In this document: positions 1 through 8,338 of the stretch, one piece after another
How positions within the stretch are numbered: the stretch's first letter is position 1
How the letters are laid out: every line of letters begins with the position of its first letter
Assembly: GCF_000743575.1 (NCBI RefSeq)
Contig: NZ_JQGC01000020.1
Span: 1 to 64,000 of the forward strand
DNA: 64,000 bases
Source of the DNA: Devosia riboflavina
Lineage (GTDB): Bacteria > Pseudomonadota > Alphaproteobacteria > Rhizobiales > Devosiaceae
Direction: 5' to 3'
Translations under genes and position numbers: made by a program
Notes under the pieces: generated by a model
Databases searched by the model: none
What the model was told of the DNA's origin: nothing
The model's input: only the letters and a program-made list of their open reading frames with translations

Positions 1-1152
1 CTAATCCAAGACCCAAACTGCGCCAAATGATCTGACGACGGACACGTTGTTGTCTTCCGGTAGGCGTATGACCGGTACCACCTCCCCTTTGGCGCCGACC
101 ATGTCCACCTGGAAGGACACGGCGGCTTGGTGGTCGAGCCCATCTACTGCGCGCAGTCTGGTTGACACATATGGCCGGGGATCGGTTACACCGGGATAGC
201 CTATGCCCTGCACTTCAGTGAAGGCTGCCTTGAAACTTTCAGTCAGACGCGCGTCGAAGGCGTCCTGCGCCTGTTCGATAGCTTGTAGCGCGCCCAGGTC
301 TTCGGCATCCGGACTGTCGGTCGGGTCAAGATGCTTATTATAATAAGCCCGCAGCTGATCGGAAAGTCTATGGCCGGCCGAGCGTGTTGTACGGATATCG
401 TCGGGATCCGCGGCATTGGCTTCACCAAAACCGCGTTGGGCGTTGATCTCATCGACGCGTATCAACCCTGACAACGGGTCGCCGTCCAAGGGGAACGAGT
501 CGTCGGGAAGTGCCTGTGGTCGAGCCCTGGAACTCGCCGGTTCAACCAGTCGGTCGGGATCTAGTGGATAGGCCCGGAGCCGAAAATGCTGATCCAGGCG
601 TCGCGCCAGATAGTCCATTAGGTTAGCAGGCCAAAGCGTCAGCTTGGTTTCACCGCCTGCAGGATTTTTTGCTCCTGCGACGGCCTTCTTCATAGTCTCT
701 GTCGCAGCGATCGCGTCCAGGAATTCCTTGTATAGCAACTGAGCGTCAACCGGCTCGAGACGTAGCCGAATGCCAAGCAGACCCCCTGCCCAATCAAGGG
801 TGGGCACAAGCTTGCTCACATGGTGGAGCTCCCGGGGGGACACAGTCAGCCAGAGATCGAGAGCCGGCATGAAAGGCGCCCATGAAGCGACCGCAAGGTC
901 AGGTGGTGCGTCTTCGTCTCGACCGGCGACCCAGGCGTTGCCAAGTGCGTTGATCCCGCTCCAGTGGCAGAGTGTTATGTCATGTGTCTCGAACTTGCGG
1001 CCGCGAGCAGTCAAAAAACGCCGCATCGCCAGCATGGCGGAAGTCTTTCCGCTGTTGTTCGCACCAACGAAGAGAGTAGTTTCGTCAGCCAGGTCGATCC
1101 GAACGGCCAGAAGTTTGCGGAAATTCGACAACTCTATGTGCTTGATGTGCAT
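1..1152 (-). pseudogene. OLD-type AAA ATPase, 3' truncated
   Basis: The 383-residue product begins like an OLD/RecF-type ATP-dependent nuclease: an N-terminal NFRKL strand and a Walker A motif GANNSGKT near residues 31-38. Reading stops at positions 1-3. OLD relatives usually continue for several hundred residues with the ABC signature, Walker B and a Toprim nuclease domain, and all of these are missing. The break falls just after LPEDNN (about residues 364-369), where relatives continue with a Gly-rich GLGYQN-type stretch, so the last 14 residues look out of frame or foreign. I read it as a truncated, probably inactive gene. Whether the remaining half exists upstream of the window cannot be seen. 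Confidence 0.6.
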
Positions 1153-1329
1153 TGCGCCCCCATGTGACTAGCATTGGTCCATGGTGGGGCCCAAGATCAA
1201 GTGCGATACGATACAAACAGTCCAAACAAGGAGCGTCTAGTAACGCGCCACTCCGAAAGCGGACTTGCCGTATGCCGAATTCGCGGATCACACGAACGGC
1301 CAGATTACGGCGCAACCCGATCATCGGTG

Positions 1330-1357
1330 GATTCTCGTAATATGTGGTCTGGAACGT
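1330..1357 (+). repeat. dif-like site, copy A
   Basis: A 28-bp site of the form GATTCTCGTAA, TATGTG, then an 11-bp right arm beginning GTCTGGAAC. It matches the copy at 30516 in 21 of 27 compared positions and the copy at 8311 less well. The layout (11-bp arm, 6-bp centre, 11-bp arm) is that of XerC/XerD sites, but this is the weakest copy. It lies in the 288-bp gap between the broken ATPase gene and the nickel exporter gene, where I see no other feature. Confidence 0.45.
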
Positions 1358-1440
1358 TGGTGTTTGCACAATGTGGATCGGCAGCTTCCGACCCCCTTTC
1401 AGACCTTTAACCCCGAGCCCGCCAAACCCGGAAGCGAACG

Positions 1441-2160
1441 TCAGCGGATTAGTTGGTGGCCGGCCATCGCAATAAGTGCCACACCGGCCATCACCTCCAG
1501 GCCTCGGGCAGCATGGGCGGCACTGGTACCATGGCGACCGAGGGATCGAGCAAGCGCCTGGCCACCGAACGAGGCCACCAGAGCGACCGTGGTGAGGACC
1601 AACCCGACGCCGGCCAGCATGGCGATGGCGAACACCAGGCCGGCTTCGGGGACGCCCTGGGACATTGCCAGCACCATGACGAAAAGCGTCAATGGGCAGG
1701 GGATGAGACCAGCGATAACCGCGAAGCCCAGCCCCTCTCCATGGGCATGAGGTCGTCCAAGAACGGAGCGCAGCACCAACCACAGCCCAATCATGACGAG
1801 CAGAATTCGACTTGCCATTTCGAGTAGCGGCGCCTGACCTGCGTTGGTGATGGTGCGCGAGACCAGGAAGCTGGCACCCATGGCGATAACGACGGCGGAG
1901 CCAACGTGAACGGCGGTTAGGACAATCGCGATTAGGCTGGCCCGCAAGGCCGGCACTCTGTCGCCAGCCACATAGCTGGCCAGCACCATCTTGTTGTGGC
2001 CGGGTGTAAGCCCGTGCGCTGCCCCAAACAGCATGCCCATGGGCAATACCGCAAGTAGGGTCAGCCAGTCGCCCGAGCCTGCAAAAGCCTGGATATGCTC
2101 GGCAATGGCCCCGTGGATTGTCGCCTGCAGCGCAACCAGCCAGCCAAAGATATTGGTCAC
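1441..2160 (-). CDS. NicO/RcnA-family nickel/cobalt exporter
   Basis: A 239-residue integral membrane protein with about six hydrophobic segments. The signature AHGLTPGHNK, near residues 48-57, matches the HAxxPGHGK motif of NicO/RcnA nickel-cobalt efflux proteins, with Asn in place of the second Gly. A short His-containing loop (RPHAHGEG) before a membrane segment with IPCPLT also fits the family. The start codon overlaps the stop of the upstream MFS gene by 4 bp, so translation is probably coupled. With the adjacent DmeR/RcnR-type repressor, nickel or cobalt export is the likely role; the exact metal is inferred. Confidence 0.8.
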   Translation of the reverse strand: MTNIFGWLVALQATIHGAIAEHIQAFAGSGDWLTLLAVLPMGMLFGAAHGLTPGHNKMVLASYVAGDRVPALRASLIAIVLTAVHVGSAVVIAMGASFLVSRTITNAGQAPLLEMASRILLVMIGLWLVLRSVLGRPHAHGEGLGFAVIAGLIPCPLTLFVMVLAMSQGVPEAGLVFAIAMLAGVGLVLTTVALVASFGGQALARSLGRHGTSAAHAARGLEVMAGVALIAMAGHQLIR

Positions 2161-3476
2161 CGCGCCGGCCAGGAGGCGTGTTCGTTGTCGATGATGAAAT
2201 CATGGGCGTGGACATAACCGGTGCCGGCAGGCCGGGCCTGGGCGATGTGAGCATGACCTGCCGGCAGGTCGGCATGGGTGTGCTCGACGATGACTGGATC
2301 ATGGGCCGGCCACAGATACAGGGCAGCAAGAAGCCCCGATGCGGCAATGGCGGCCATGACGAGGAAAGTAAGCGGCAATCCAGCGGCAACGCCGAGCCAG
2401 CCGGCGAGGGGATAGGTCACCAGCCAGGTTGCATGCGACAGGGCGAATTGAGCCGCGAACAGTGCCGGGCGATCCTCGGGATTGGACGACCTGCGGATCA
2501 GGCGACCCGCGGGGGTCTGCGTCACAGAGTAGCCAATGCCGACGACAGCCCACAGGATGAGCAGGCTCGCATAGCCGGCAAGCAGGCTGCCCAGCAGCAT
2601 GGCCGCGACGAGTATGGCGGCACCGACCAGCATCACCGCTCGGTCCGGAAATCGGTCGAGAAGCGCCGGCAATGCGAATGCCGCCCCCATCGATCCCGCG
2701 CCGAAGGCGGCAAGGGCGATAGCTGTCCACTGCTGGTCCAGGCCAAACCCGGCTTGCACCAGTACGACTGTGTTGACGATGACCATGGCGCCCGCTGCCG
2801 ATACGGCAAAAGTCAGCGCCAGCAGGCCGCGAAGACGAGGGGTCTTGAGATAGATACGCAGCCCGCGGGTGGTGCGGTCATAGATGCCACGGGGGGCAGC
2901 GGGCTTGGGGCTGGGCAGCACGACCGAGACCACCAGCAGGGCTGATGCGGCAAAGCCGATGACAGTTCCGGCGAACAGGCTGTTGAAGGAAATCACCGTC
3001 AGAAGCGCAGCGGCCAGTAGCGGGCTCACCACGCTTTCGAGGTCATAAGCCAGCCGTGACAGCGAAAGGGCGCGGGTGTAATCCCGCTCATTCGGCAGGA
3101 CGTCGGGAATGGTAGCCTGGAAGGTTGGCGTGAACGCCGCTGATGCCGACTGAAGCAGGAAGATCAGGATATAGACCTGCCAGATTTCGGTCACGAACGG
3201 CAGCATCACCGCCACGCCAGCCCGCACCAGGTCGAGCGTGACCAGCATGGCGCGTCGCGGCAGTCGCTCGGCAAAGGCCGAAGCAATCGGCGCCACACCC
3301 ACATAGGCGATCATCTTGATGGCCAGGGCTGTGCCCAGCACCGCACCGGCATTGGCGCCGGCCAGGTTGAAGGCGAGCAGTCCGAGCGCGACGGTAGCCA
3401 GCCCGGTCCCGATGAGGGCGATGACCTGCGCCAGGAAGAGGTGACGATAGGTGCGATTGCGGAGAACGGCCAGCAT
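2157..3476 (-). CDS. NreB-like MFS metal exporter
   Basis: A 12-segment major facilitator protein of 439 residues with a His-rich cytosolic tail (VEHTHADLPAGHAH and a later HAHD). Such tails are characteristic of NreB-type nickel resistance exporters. I chose the ATG at 3474-3476 because the repressor's stop is followed by a strong GGAGG 5 bp upstream; a longer reading frame from 3518 would run into the repressor gene. It is the middle gene of repressor-MFS-NicO. Nickel/cobalt efflux is inferred from the tail and the neighbours. Confidence 0.8.
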   Translation of the reverse strand: MLAVLRNRTYRHLFLAQVIALIGTGLATVALGLLAFNLAGANAGAVLGTALAIKMIAYVGVAPIASAFAERLPRRAMLVTLDLVRAGVAVMLPFVTEIWQVYILIFLLQSASAAFTPTFQATIPDVLPNERDYTRALSLSRLAYDLESVVSPLLAAALLTVISFNSLFAGTVIGFAASALLVVSVVLPSPKPAAPRGIYDRTTRGLRIYLKTPRLRGLLALTFAVSAAGAMVIVNTVVLVQAGFGLDQQWTAIALAAFGAGSMGAAFALPALLDRFPDRAVMLVGAAILVAAMLLGSLLAGYASLLILWAVVGIGYSVTQTPAGRLIRRSSNPEDRPALFAAQFALSHATWLVTYPLAGWLGVAAGLPLTFLVMAAIAASGLLAALYLWPAHDPVIVEHTHADLPAGHAHIAQARPAGTGYVHAHDFIIDNEHASWPAR

Positions 3477-3486
3477 CAGGGCCTCC

Positions 3487-3777
3487 TTAGAGGTATTTCG
3501 CGATGTCGCGGAATTCATCGATCCTTGCCCTGTCCGCGTCGGCGAGCGGCCCCACGGCGTCGGCGAGGCAATGGTCGAGGTGATCGTGGATCAGCGTCTT
3601 CTTGGCTTGGGCGATCGCCTTTTCCACTGCGTGCAACTGCTGGGCGATGTGGAGGCAGGGCCGCCCTGTCTCAATCATCTCGATCACCGATTTGAGGTGC
3701 CCATCGGCACGCTTGAGACGTTTGACAATCTGGAGGTGGGTAGCGTGGAGGTGCGGGTGCGCGTCACTGGTGGTCAT
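3487..3777 (-). CDS. DmeR/RcnR-type metal-sensing repressor
   Basis: A 96-residue all-helical CsoR/RcnR-family repressor. It has an N-terminal His cluster (HPHLHATH), a Cys in RPCLHI near residue 41, and the HDHLDHCL stretch that supplies His ligands on the second helix. This Cys plus multiple His pattern is that of the nickel/cobalt sensors RcnR and DmeR rather than copper CsoR. It is first in an operon with two exporters and has a perfect palindrome 10 bp ahead of its start, so self-repression relieved by Ni/Co is the likely mode. Confidence 0.88.
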   Translation of the reverse strand: MTTSDAHPHLHATHLQIVKRLKRADGHLKSVIEMIETGRPCLHIAQQLHAVEKAIAQAKKTLIHDHLDHCLADAVGPLADADRARIDEFRDIAKYL

Positions 3778-3787
3778 GCTTTCTCAT

Positions 3788-3803
3788 ATCCCCCAGGGGG
3801 GAT
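3788..3803. promoter_or_regulatory. Operator of the nickel/cobalt repressor
   Basis: Perfect inverted repeat ATCCCCC-AG-GGGGGAT, 10 bp upstream of the repressor start. G-tract palindromes of this kind are the known binding sites of RcnR/CsoR-family tetramers. The site lies in the divergent gap between the repressor operon and the end of the anchor-protein gene, so it most likely controls the repressor-MFS-NicO operon. Confidence 0.75.
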
Positions 3804-3884
3804 GCGGCGCAAGTCGTTCCGTGCGTTCGATACTCCCGGCCCGTTGCAGACCGGGAGTGTGTTTGTTGCAGCGGTGGGAGCAGA

Positions 3885-4682
3885 TCAGATGAGCTTCCGT
3901 AGCTCCTGGTAGTCGCCCCCGGTGCGGAGGGTCACCACCACGTCCTCGGTGCCGCGATTGCGGAAGAACCAGCCATGGGTGCCGGAGACGGGCGGGACCA
4001 TTTCTCCGGCGTCGCTCGCCACCCCGCGACCTTCCTCATAGGTCAGCGACTGTCCCTCGCCTTCGCCATGCGCGTCGAAGTTGATTACGCCACCATCGAC
4101 CACGAACTCATAGGTGGCGACGGCGCCGGCCTGCATGACCAGCTTGTATTCCGTTCCCTCCATGGGCGTCAGCGTGAAGGTCACTTCGTCGCGCCACTGC
4201 GGTGCGGCAACTGGCGCCGGAGTTGGGAGGGTTGCCGGTGCTGCGGCCTGCTGCATCGGCACCGGTGCCACTGGAACCGGGGCTGTGGGTACTGGCGCCG
4301 TTTCGCTTGCTGCTACCACGGGGGGCAGTTGGGCCGGCTGCAGCTCCAGGACCAAGCTTTCCAGAGCATCGACGCGAGCCGCCAGTTGCTGGGTGTCAGG
4401 CGAGGCTGCCAAAGGAGCCGGGCTCGGTATGGCCGTTCCGGCAGCGACGGCTGCGCTTAGGGCTTCATCGGCTGCCGCCTCTTCGGCGAGCTGCATCTTG
4501 ATCTGACCCATGGTCGTAAGGCCCGTCAGCCGACCGAAACCGGTCGGATCGATGCCGTATTCTGACGGCAGGACCACGGTGACGAGAATGGCCAGCGCAC
4601 TGGCGCCGGCGATGACCGTCGAGCGAACCAGGCGCCCAGCGCTGGGCAGGTCGGCATTAGCGGGAAAGTCGGTGTTGTACAT
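3885..4682 (-). CDS. Membrane-anchored periplasmic protein paired with HupE
   Basis: A 265-residue protein with one N-terminal membrane segment (about residues 20-40). A short coiled region (QQLAARVDALESLVLEL) follows, then a Pro/Ala/Val-rich linker (about 115-165) and a compact beta-rich C-terminal domain of about 95 residues. It sits 12 bp after hupE. Proteins of this plan are commonly annotated as transmembrane anchor proteins next to HupE/UreJ genes; their function is not known. An AAGGA site lies about 10 bp before the chosen ATG. Export of a metal-handling domain to the periplasm is plausible but unproven. Confidence 0.7.
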   Translation of the reverse strand: MYNTDFPANADLPSAGRLVRSTVIAGASALAILVTVVLPSEYGIDPTGFGRLTGLTTMGQIKMQLAEEAAADEALSAAVAAGTAIPSPAPLAASPDTQQLAARVDALESLVLELQPAQLPPVVAASETAPVPTAPVPVAPVPMQQAAAPATLPTPAPVAAPQWRDEVTFTLTPMEGTEYKLVMQAGAVATYEFVVDGGVINFDAHGEGEGQSLTYEEGRGVASDAGEMVPPVSGTHGWFFRNRGTEDVVVTLRTGGDYQELRKLI

Positions 4683-4694
4683 GTCTGTCGATCC

Positions 4695-5417
4695 TTAGGG
4701 CACGACCACGAGGCCGACGAGCTGATATCCGAACAGCACGAAACCGGCACACAGCATGGCGACGTTTGCAGAATAGGCGAACTTCCAGAACGAGCGCGTG
4801 CGGCGCCAGAAGCCCATGACGATTAGAATGGTGGCGAGCGCCAGCAGCTGCCCGATTTCGACCCCAACATTGAAGGCAATGAGGTTGGGCAGAAGGCCAT
4901 CCTCGGACATGTTGTATTCGAGCACCTTGGTGGCCAGCCCTAGGCCATGGAACAGGCCGAAGATCAGGGTCGCCGCCTTGGTATTGGGTTGGAAGCCGAG
5001 CCAACGCTGGAAGGCGCCGATATTGTCGAGCGCCTTATAGACCACCGAGAGCCCGATGATGGCGTCGATGAAATAGGAGCTGATCGCCCAGTTGAAATAG
5101 ACGCCCAGCACCATGGTGGTAGAGTGCCCGATGGCGAACAGCGACACATAGATGCCGATGTGCTCCATCTTGTAGAGGAAGAAGATGACGCCCAGCAGGA
5201 ACAGGATGTGGTCGTAACCGGTGATCATATGCTTGGCACCCAGATAGACATAGGGCAGCAGGTTGATGCCGGTGATTTCGGCGATGTAGCCAGCGTCCGA
5301 AGTATCGACGCCATGGGCATAGGCGGCGACGCCAAAGGCCAAAAGGGCCGTCAGCGCCAAAAAAGCGGTTGCAAGTGGCCTCAATAGCCAGCTCGCCCGC
5401 GAGAGGTCGGGGATCAT
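4695..5417 (-). CDS. HupE/UreJ-family metal permease
   Basis: A 240-residue membrane protein with about seven hydrophobic segments and the HupE/UreJ signature KHMITGYDHILFLLG (about residues 61-75). Two further His-containing segments follow (IGHSTT and GLFHGLGLA). Family members carry nickel into cells for hydrogenase or urease, but neither enzyme is encoded in this window, and the flanking genes concern nickel efflux. A role in nickel handling is therefore likely, while the direction of transport is open. It forms a probable operon with the anchor protein downstream. Confidence 0.8.
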   Translation of the reverse strand: MIPDLSRASWLLRPLATAFLALTALLAFGVAAYAHGVDTSDAGYIAEITGINLLPYVYLGAKHMITGYDHILFLLGVIFFLYKMEHIGIYVSLFAIGHSTTMVLGVYFNWAISSYFIDAIIGLSVVYKALDNIGAFQRWLGFQPNTKAATLIFGLFHGLGLATKVLEYNMSEDGLLPNLIAFNVGVEIGQLLALATILIVMGFWRRTRSFWKFAYSANVAMLCAGFVLFGYQLVGLVVVP

Positions 5418-5465
5418 GATAGAAATCCGTGCATGTGAACGAGAGGGGACTGGCCCCAGGTCAGG

Positions 5466-5792
5466 TCACGCTGTGGATCTGGGCGGTCGTTCTGGGCTGG
5501 ATCGGGCCCAGCTTTCGATCCGCACCTCGACGCTGGCGGGCCAGTCAGGCAGCCAGCTGTCGATGGCGAGGATCAGCGCCAGTTGAAGGTGTGGCACATC
5601 ATGGGCATGGTCGATGGCATCATGGGCATCGCCGCCAACGTCGTCATGGACATGGCCATGCGCATCGACCGCTTCCATGACGGCGCCGATGGCGTGCGAA
5701 TGCGCGTTGGCTGCAAGCACCGGGGTGGCGAGCAGCGACGCAAAAACCACAGTGATGACAGCCGTAAGCCATGTGAACCGACGTTGATGCAT
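5466..5792 (-). CDS. Small secreted His-rich protein (CzcI-like plan)
   Basis: A 108-residue protein with a clear signal peptide (hydrophobic residues about 9-27, likely cleavage after VLAA). The mature part is rich in His and Asp (NAHSHAIG, DAHGHVHDD, DHAHDVPH) and it ends in SPERPPRS. Small periplasmic proteins with His clusters and an ERPP-type tail are found with cation efflux systems such as CzcI. Binding of nickel or cobalt in the periplasm is the likely role. It lies 48 bp upstream of hupE on the same strand. Confidence 0.6.
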   Translation of the reverse strand: MHQRRFTWLTAVITVVFASLLATPVLAANAHSHAIGAVMEAVDAHGHVHDDVGGDAHDAIDHAHDVPHLQLALILAIDSWLPDWPASVEVRIESWARSSPERPPRSTA

Positions 5793-5883
5793 GGCGTTCA
5801 GTCTGCCCCGGTCTGGTTAAAGCTTGCTGAAGGCCGGGTGGGGCACCTCATCGCACGGCCAGTGGGAGGTGACGACGGCCTTT

Positions 5884-7266
5884 CTATGGCAGCAGGCCAA
5901 CCGCCAGCCCGAGGATACCGAACAGGGCCAGCGTCCACAGCATATCCAGCCTAGTGCGGAACACCAGGATGCCGGCGAGTACGCACAGCGCCAGCGCAAT
6001 CCAGTCGATTGTGGGCAGTACTGGCAACGCCATGTTGAGCTGGCCCCAGGTGACCCGTTCCACTTCGTTGAACACCACATGCATGCCGAACCATATGGCG
6101 AGGTTGAGGATGACCCCGACAACAGCGGCGGTGATGGCCGCCAGCGCGCCCGACACGGCCTTGTTGTTCCGCAGCCGTTCGATATGGGGCGCTCCCAGGA
6201 ATATCCAGAGGAAGCACGGCACGAAGGTCGCCCAGGTGGTGAGTGCAGCGCCCAGCACGCCGGCCAATAAAGGATCAAGCCAAAGGCTGTCGCGATAGGC
6301 GGCAAGGAAACCGACAAAGGTCAGCACAAGCACCAGCGGGCCCGGCGTAGTTTCGGCGAGGGCCAGCCCATCGATCATCTCCCCCGGCTGCAGCCAGCCA
6401 AAGGTGACGACCGCCTCCTGCGCTACATAGGCAAGTACGGCGTAGGCGCCGCCGAACGTCACCACTGCCATCTGCGAGAAGAATACGTAGATGCTGGCGA
6501 AGCTGGAGCCCCAGCCGAAGACGAGGCCCACCCCGATCCAAGGCAGCACCCACAGACTGCCCCAGACCGCCACCACGCCCACTGCACGGCGCCAGCTCGG
6601 GTCCACACCAGGCACGTTTTGATCGATGACCGCCGGTCCGATATCGGACTTCGCCTTGCCGCCATGACTGCCGGCGGCGAACAGGTCTGGCCTTTGCCGG
6701 GCGCCGACATAGCCGACGATGCCGGCTGCCAACAAGACCAGCGGGAACGGCACAGCGAAGAAAAATAGCGCGATGAACGCAACTGCCGCCAGGGCGACCA
6801 TCACCCCGTTACGCAAGGCCCTGCGGCTGACGCGAAGCACCGCCTCGATAACAATGGCCAGCACGGCGGCCTTGATACCGTAGAACAGGCTGGTGAGGAT
6901 GTCGGCCTGCTGGAACAGCGCATAGGACGCCGAGAGCGCTAAGATGACGAAGAAGCCGGGGATGATGAACAGCGTGCCGGCGACGACGCCACCCTTGGTG
7001 CCGTGCAGCAGCCAGCCGATATAGGTCGCCAATTGCTGCGCCTCAGGGCCGGGCAACAGGGTGCAGTAGTTGAGGGCGTGAAGGAACCGGGTTTCCGAAA
7101 TCCAGCGCTTTTCCTCGACCAGCACCTTGTGCATCAGCGCGATCTGGCCGGCGGGTCCGCCAAAGCTCAAGAGCCCGATGCGGGCGAACACGGCGGTCAC
7201 CTCGGCAAAACTCGGGTGGTCGGGCGCGGTCAAGGGCGTGGTGCCGCCAGCGGTTTCGACGGTCAT
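5884..7266 (-). CDS. chrA: Chromate efflux transporter ChrA
   Basis: A 460-residue, two-repeat CHR-family membrane protein. Each half starts with the same Phe-Gly-Gly pattern: LLSFGGPAGQ in the first repeat and VVTFGGAYAVL in the second. The matching proline-rich segments are LLPGPEAQQLA and ETTPGPLVLV. ChrA exports chromate, driven by the membrane potential. Its start overlaps the chrB stop by 4 bp, so the two form a coupled chromate resistance unit. Confidence 0.93.
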   Translation of the reverse strand: MTVETAGGTTPLTAPDHPSFAEVTAVFARIGLLSFGGPAGQIALMHKVLVEEKRWISETRFLHALNYCTLLPGPEAQQLATYIGWLLHGTKGGVVAGTLFIIPGFFVILALSASYALFQQADILTSLFYGIKAAVLAIVIEAVLRVSRRALRNGVMVALAAVAFIALFFFAVPFPLVLLAAGIVGYVGARQRPDLFAAGSHGGKAKSDIGPAVIDQNVPGVDPSWRRAVGVVAVWGSLWVLPWIGVGLVFGWGSSFASIYVFFSQMAVVTFGGAYAVLAYVAQEAVVTFGWLQPGEMIDGLALAETTPGPLVLVLTFVGFLAAYRDSLWLDPLLAGVLGAALTTWATFVPCFLWIFLGAPHIERLRNNKAVSGALAAITAAVVGVILNLAIWFGMHVVFNEVERVTWGQLNMALPVLPTIDWIALALCVLAGILVFRTRLDMLWTLALFGILGLAVGLLP

Positions 7267-8072
7267 TTCCGCGCTCCCGTGCCCGGCCAGTTATGGGTCT
7301 CGTCGCCGGCATCCCGGCACCAGCGATAAAGCGCATCATAGACCAGCATGCCAGCGTCGAGCTGTTCAAGGTCGTCGGCATACATGCGGGAAAGTCCCAG
7401 GGAGACGGCGAGCAGGCCGGCAACTTCGGGTGCCAGGTCAAGGCGGGCGGTATCGGCGCCGCGCACGATGGTCGCCAGTTTCTGCAGTGCCGGAAAGGTC
7501 AGCCCGAACTCACCGATCATCACGTCGAAGGTGCAGAGCTCGCCGCGATGCGACCAGTGGACGCCTTCGATATCGAAAGCAATGGCATCGAACCGTTCAG
7601 CCACTGCCGAGACTTCGGACGCCGAAACGAAGAGGAATCGTGCGAGGGGATCGACAAAGCGCCGGATCAGCCACGGACAGGCGATGCGGTCGATCTTGGG
7701 CCGCACGCGGGTGACCCACAGACTGGGCGAGGCGGGTGGCAGCTTCGCGAGGGGAATGGTAGGCAGCGGCGCCTCACGCCAGGCAGTGATACCACCCTCG
7801 AGGATTTCGGCTTGGTGTCCCGCTGCCCGCAACAGGGCGGCAACCCCTTCGCTTTTGGCTCCGCCCGCAGCGCAGGTGACGACGAAGGCAGATCCTTTGA
7901 TTTCGGGCAGCCACTGCCCGGCCTCTTGCCAGGGCCGGCCCAGCGACCCTGGGAGAACATGCGGTTCAGCAGCGCGCATCTCGTCGTCGCGAACATCGAT
8001 GATGACCGGAGACTGGGGCGTGCCGACGAGCCGGGCCAGCTTGTCGATCGAAATTGAGGCAAAGGGTGCCAT
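7263..8072 (-). CDS. chrB: Chromate resistance protein ChrB with rhodanese domain
   Basis: A 269-residue protein. Residues about 1-105 form a rhodanese-like domain (VIIDVRDDE, then the loop VVTCAAGGAKS with its Cys). The C-terminal part is a ChrB domain with RPKIDRIACPWLIRRF and FDIEGVHWSH. ChrB proteins are needed for high-level chromate resistance, possibly as chromate sensors. I chose the inner ATG at 8070-8072 because AGGA stands about 8 bp ahead; the longer frame adds a poor N-terminus. Coupled to chrA downstream. Confidence 0.85.
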   Translation of the reverse strand: MAPFASISIDKLARLVGTPQSPVIIDVRDDEMRAAEPHVLPGSLGRPWQEAGQWLPEIKGSAFVVTCAAGGAKSEGVAALLRAAGHQAEILEGGITAWREAPLPTIPLAKLPPASPSLWVTRVRPKIDRIACPWLIRRFVDPLARFLFVSASEVSAVAERFDAIAFDIEGVHWSHRGELCTFDVMIGEFGLTFPALQKLATIVRGADTARLDLAPEVAGLLAVSLGLSRMYADDLEQLDAGMLVYDALYRWCRDAGDETHNWPGTGARK

Positions 8073-8327
8073 GGCGTGCGTCCTGGATTGACAATGGACG
8101 CGATACTTCGGCTGGCGCCTCACGGGGTAATCGCAAACCCCTTGCGCTAGAGTTGGCGCAGATATCGACTGGCGTCAAGAACCGCAGAGATCGTGGAAGA
8201 CAACCGATTGAAGTGTCTGCGTCTCAGTGAATTTGTCGAACAGCAGACAAACCACAATCCACCCCGTACTCGACGTTGCCAGGACCAGAGCCGCGAAGCG
8301 GTCGTCAGCGGATTCGCATAATATCGC
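8073..8327. other. Intergenic stretch between chrB and panC
   Basis: It should hold the chrB promoter, but I do not see a convincing sigma-70 site. Its right end contains dif-like copy B, which runs into the panC stop codon. No coding signal stands out. Confidence 0.5.
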
Positions 8328-8338
8328 TTATGGCAGTC
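8311..8338 (+). repeat. dif-like site, copy B
   Basis: Left arm GATTCGCATAA, centre TATCGC, right arm starting TTATGG. The 17 bp GCGGATTCGCATAATAT is repeated exactly at the 30516 copy. The left arm resembles the XerC arm of bacterial dif sites, which ends in GCATAA, and the right arm begins TTATG like a XerD arm. The panC stop codon (8328-8330) lies inside the right arm, so the site sits exactly at the junction of the metal block and the cofactor block. Confidence 0.55.

Noticed and set aside
1265..1750. Plus-strand frame of 161 residues between the ATPase and NicO genes
   Set aside because: No ribosome site or known motif, and most of it lies opposite the NicO gene.
1085..2389. Long open frame of 434 residues across the NicO and MFS genes
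   Set aside because: It is antisense-register shadow of two clear membrane protein genes in another frame, rich in Arg/Pro with no domain.
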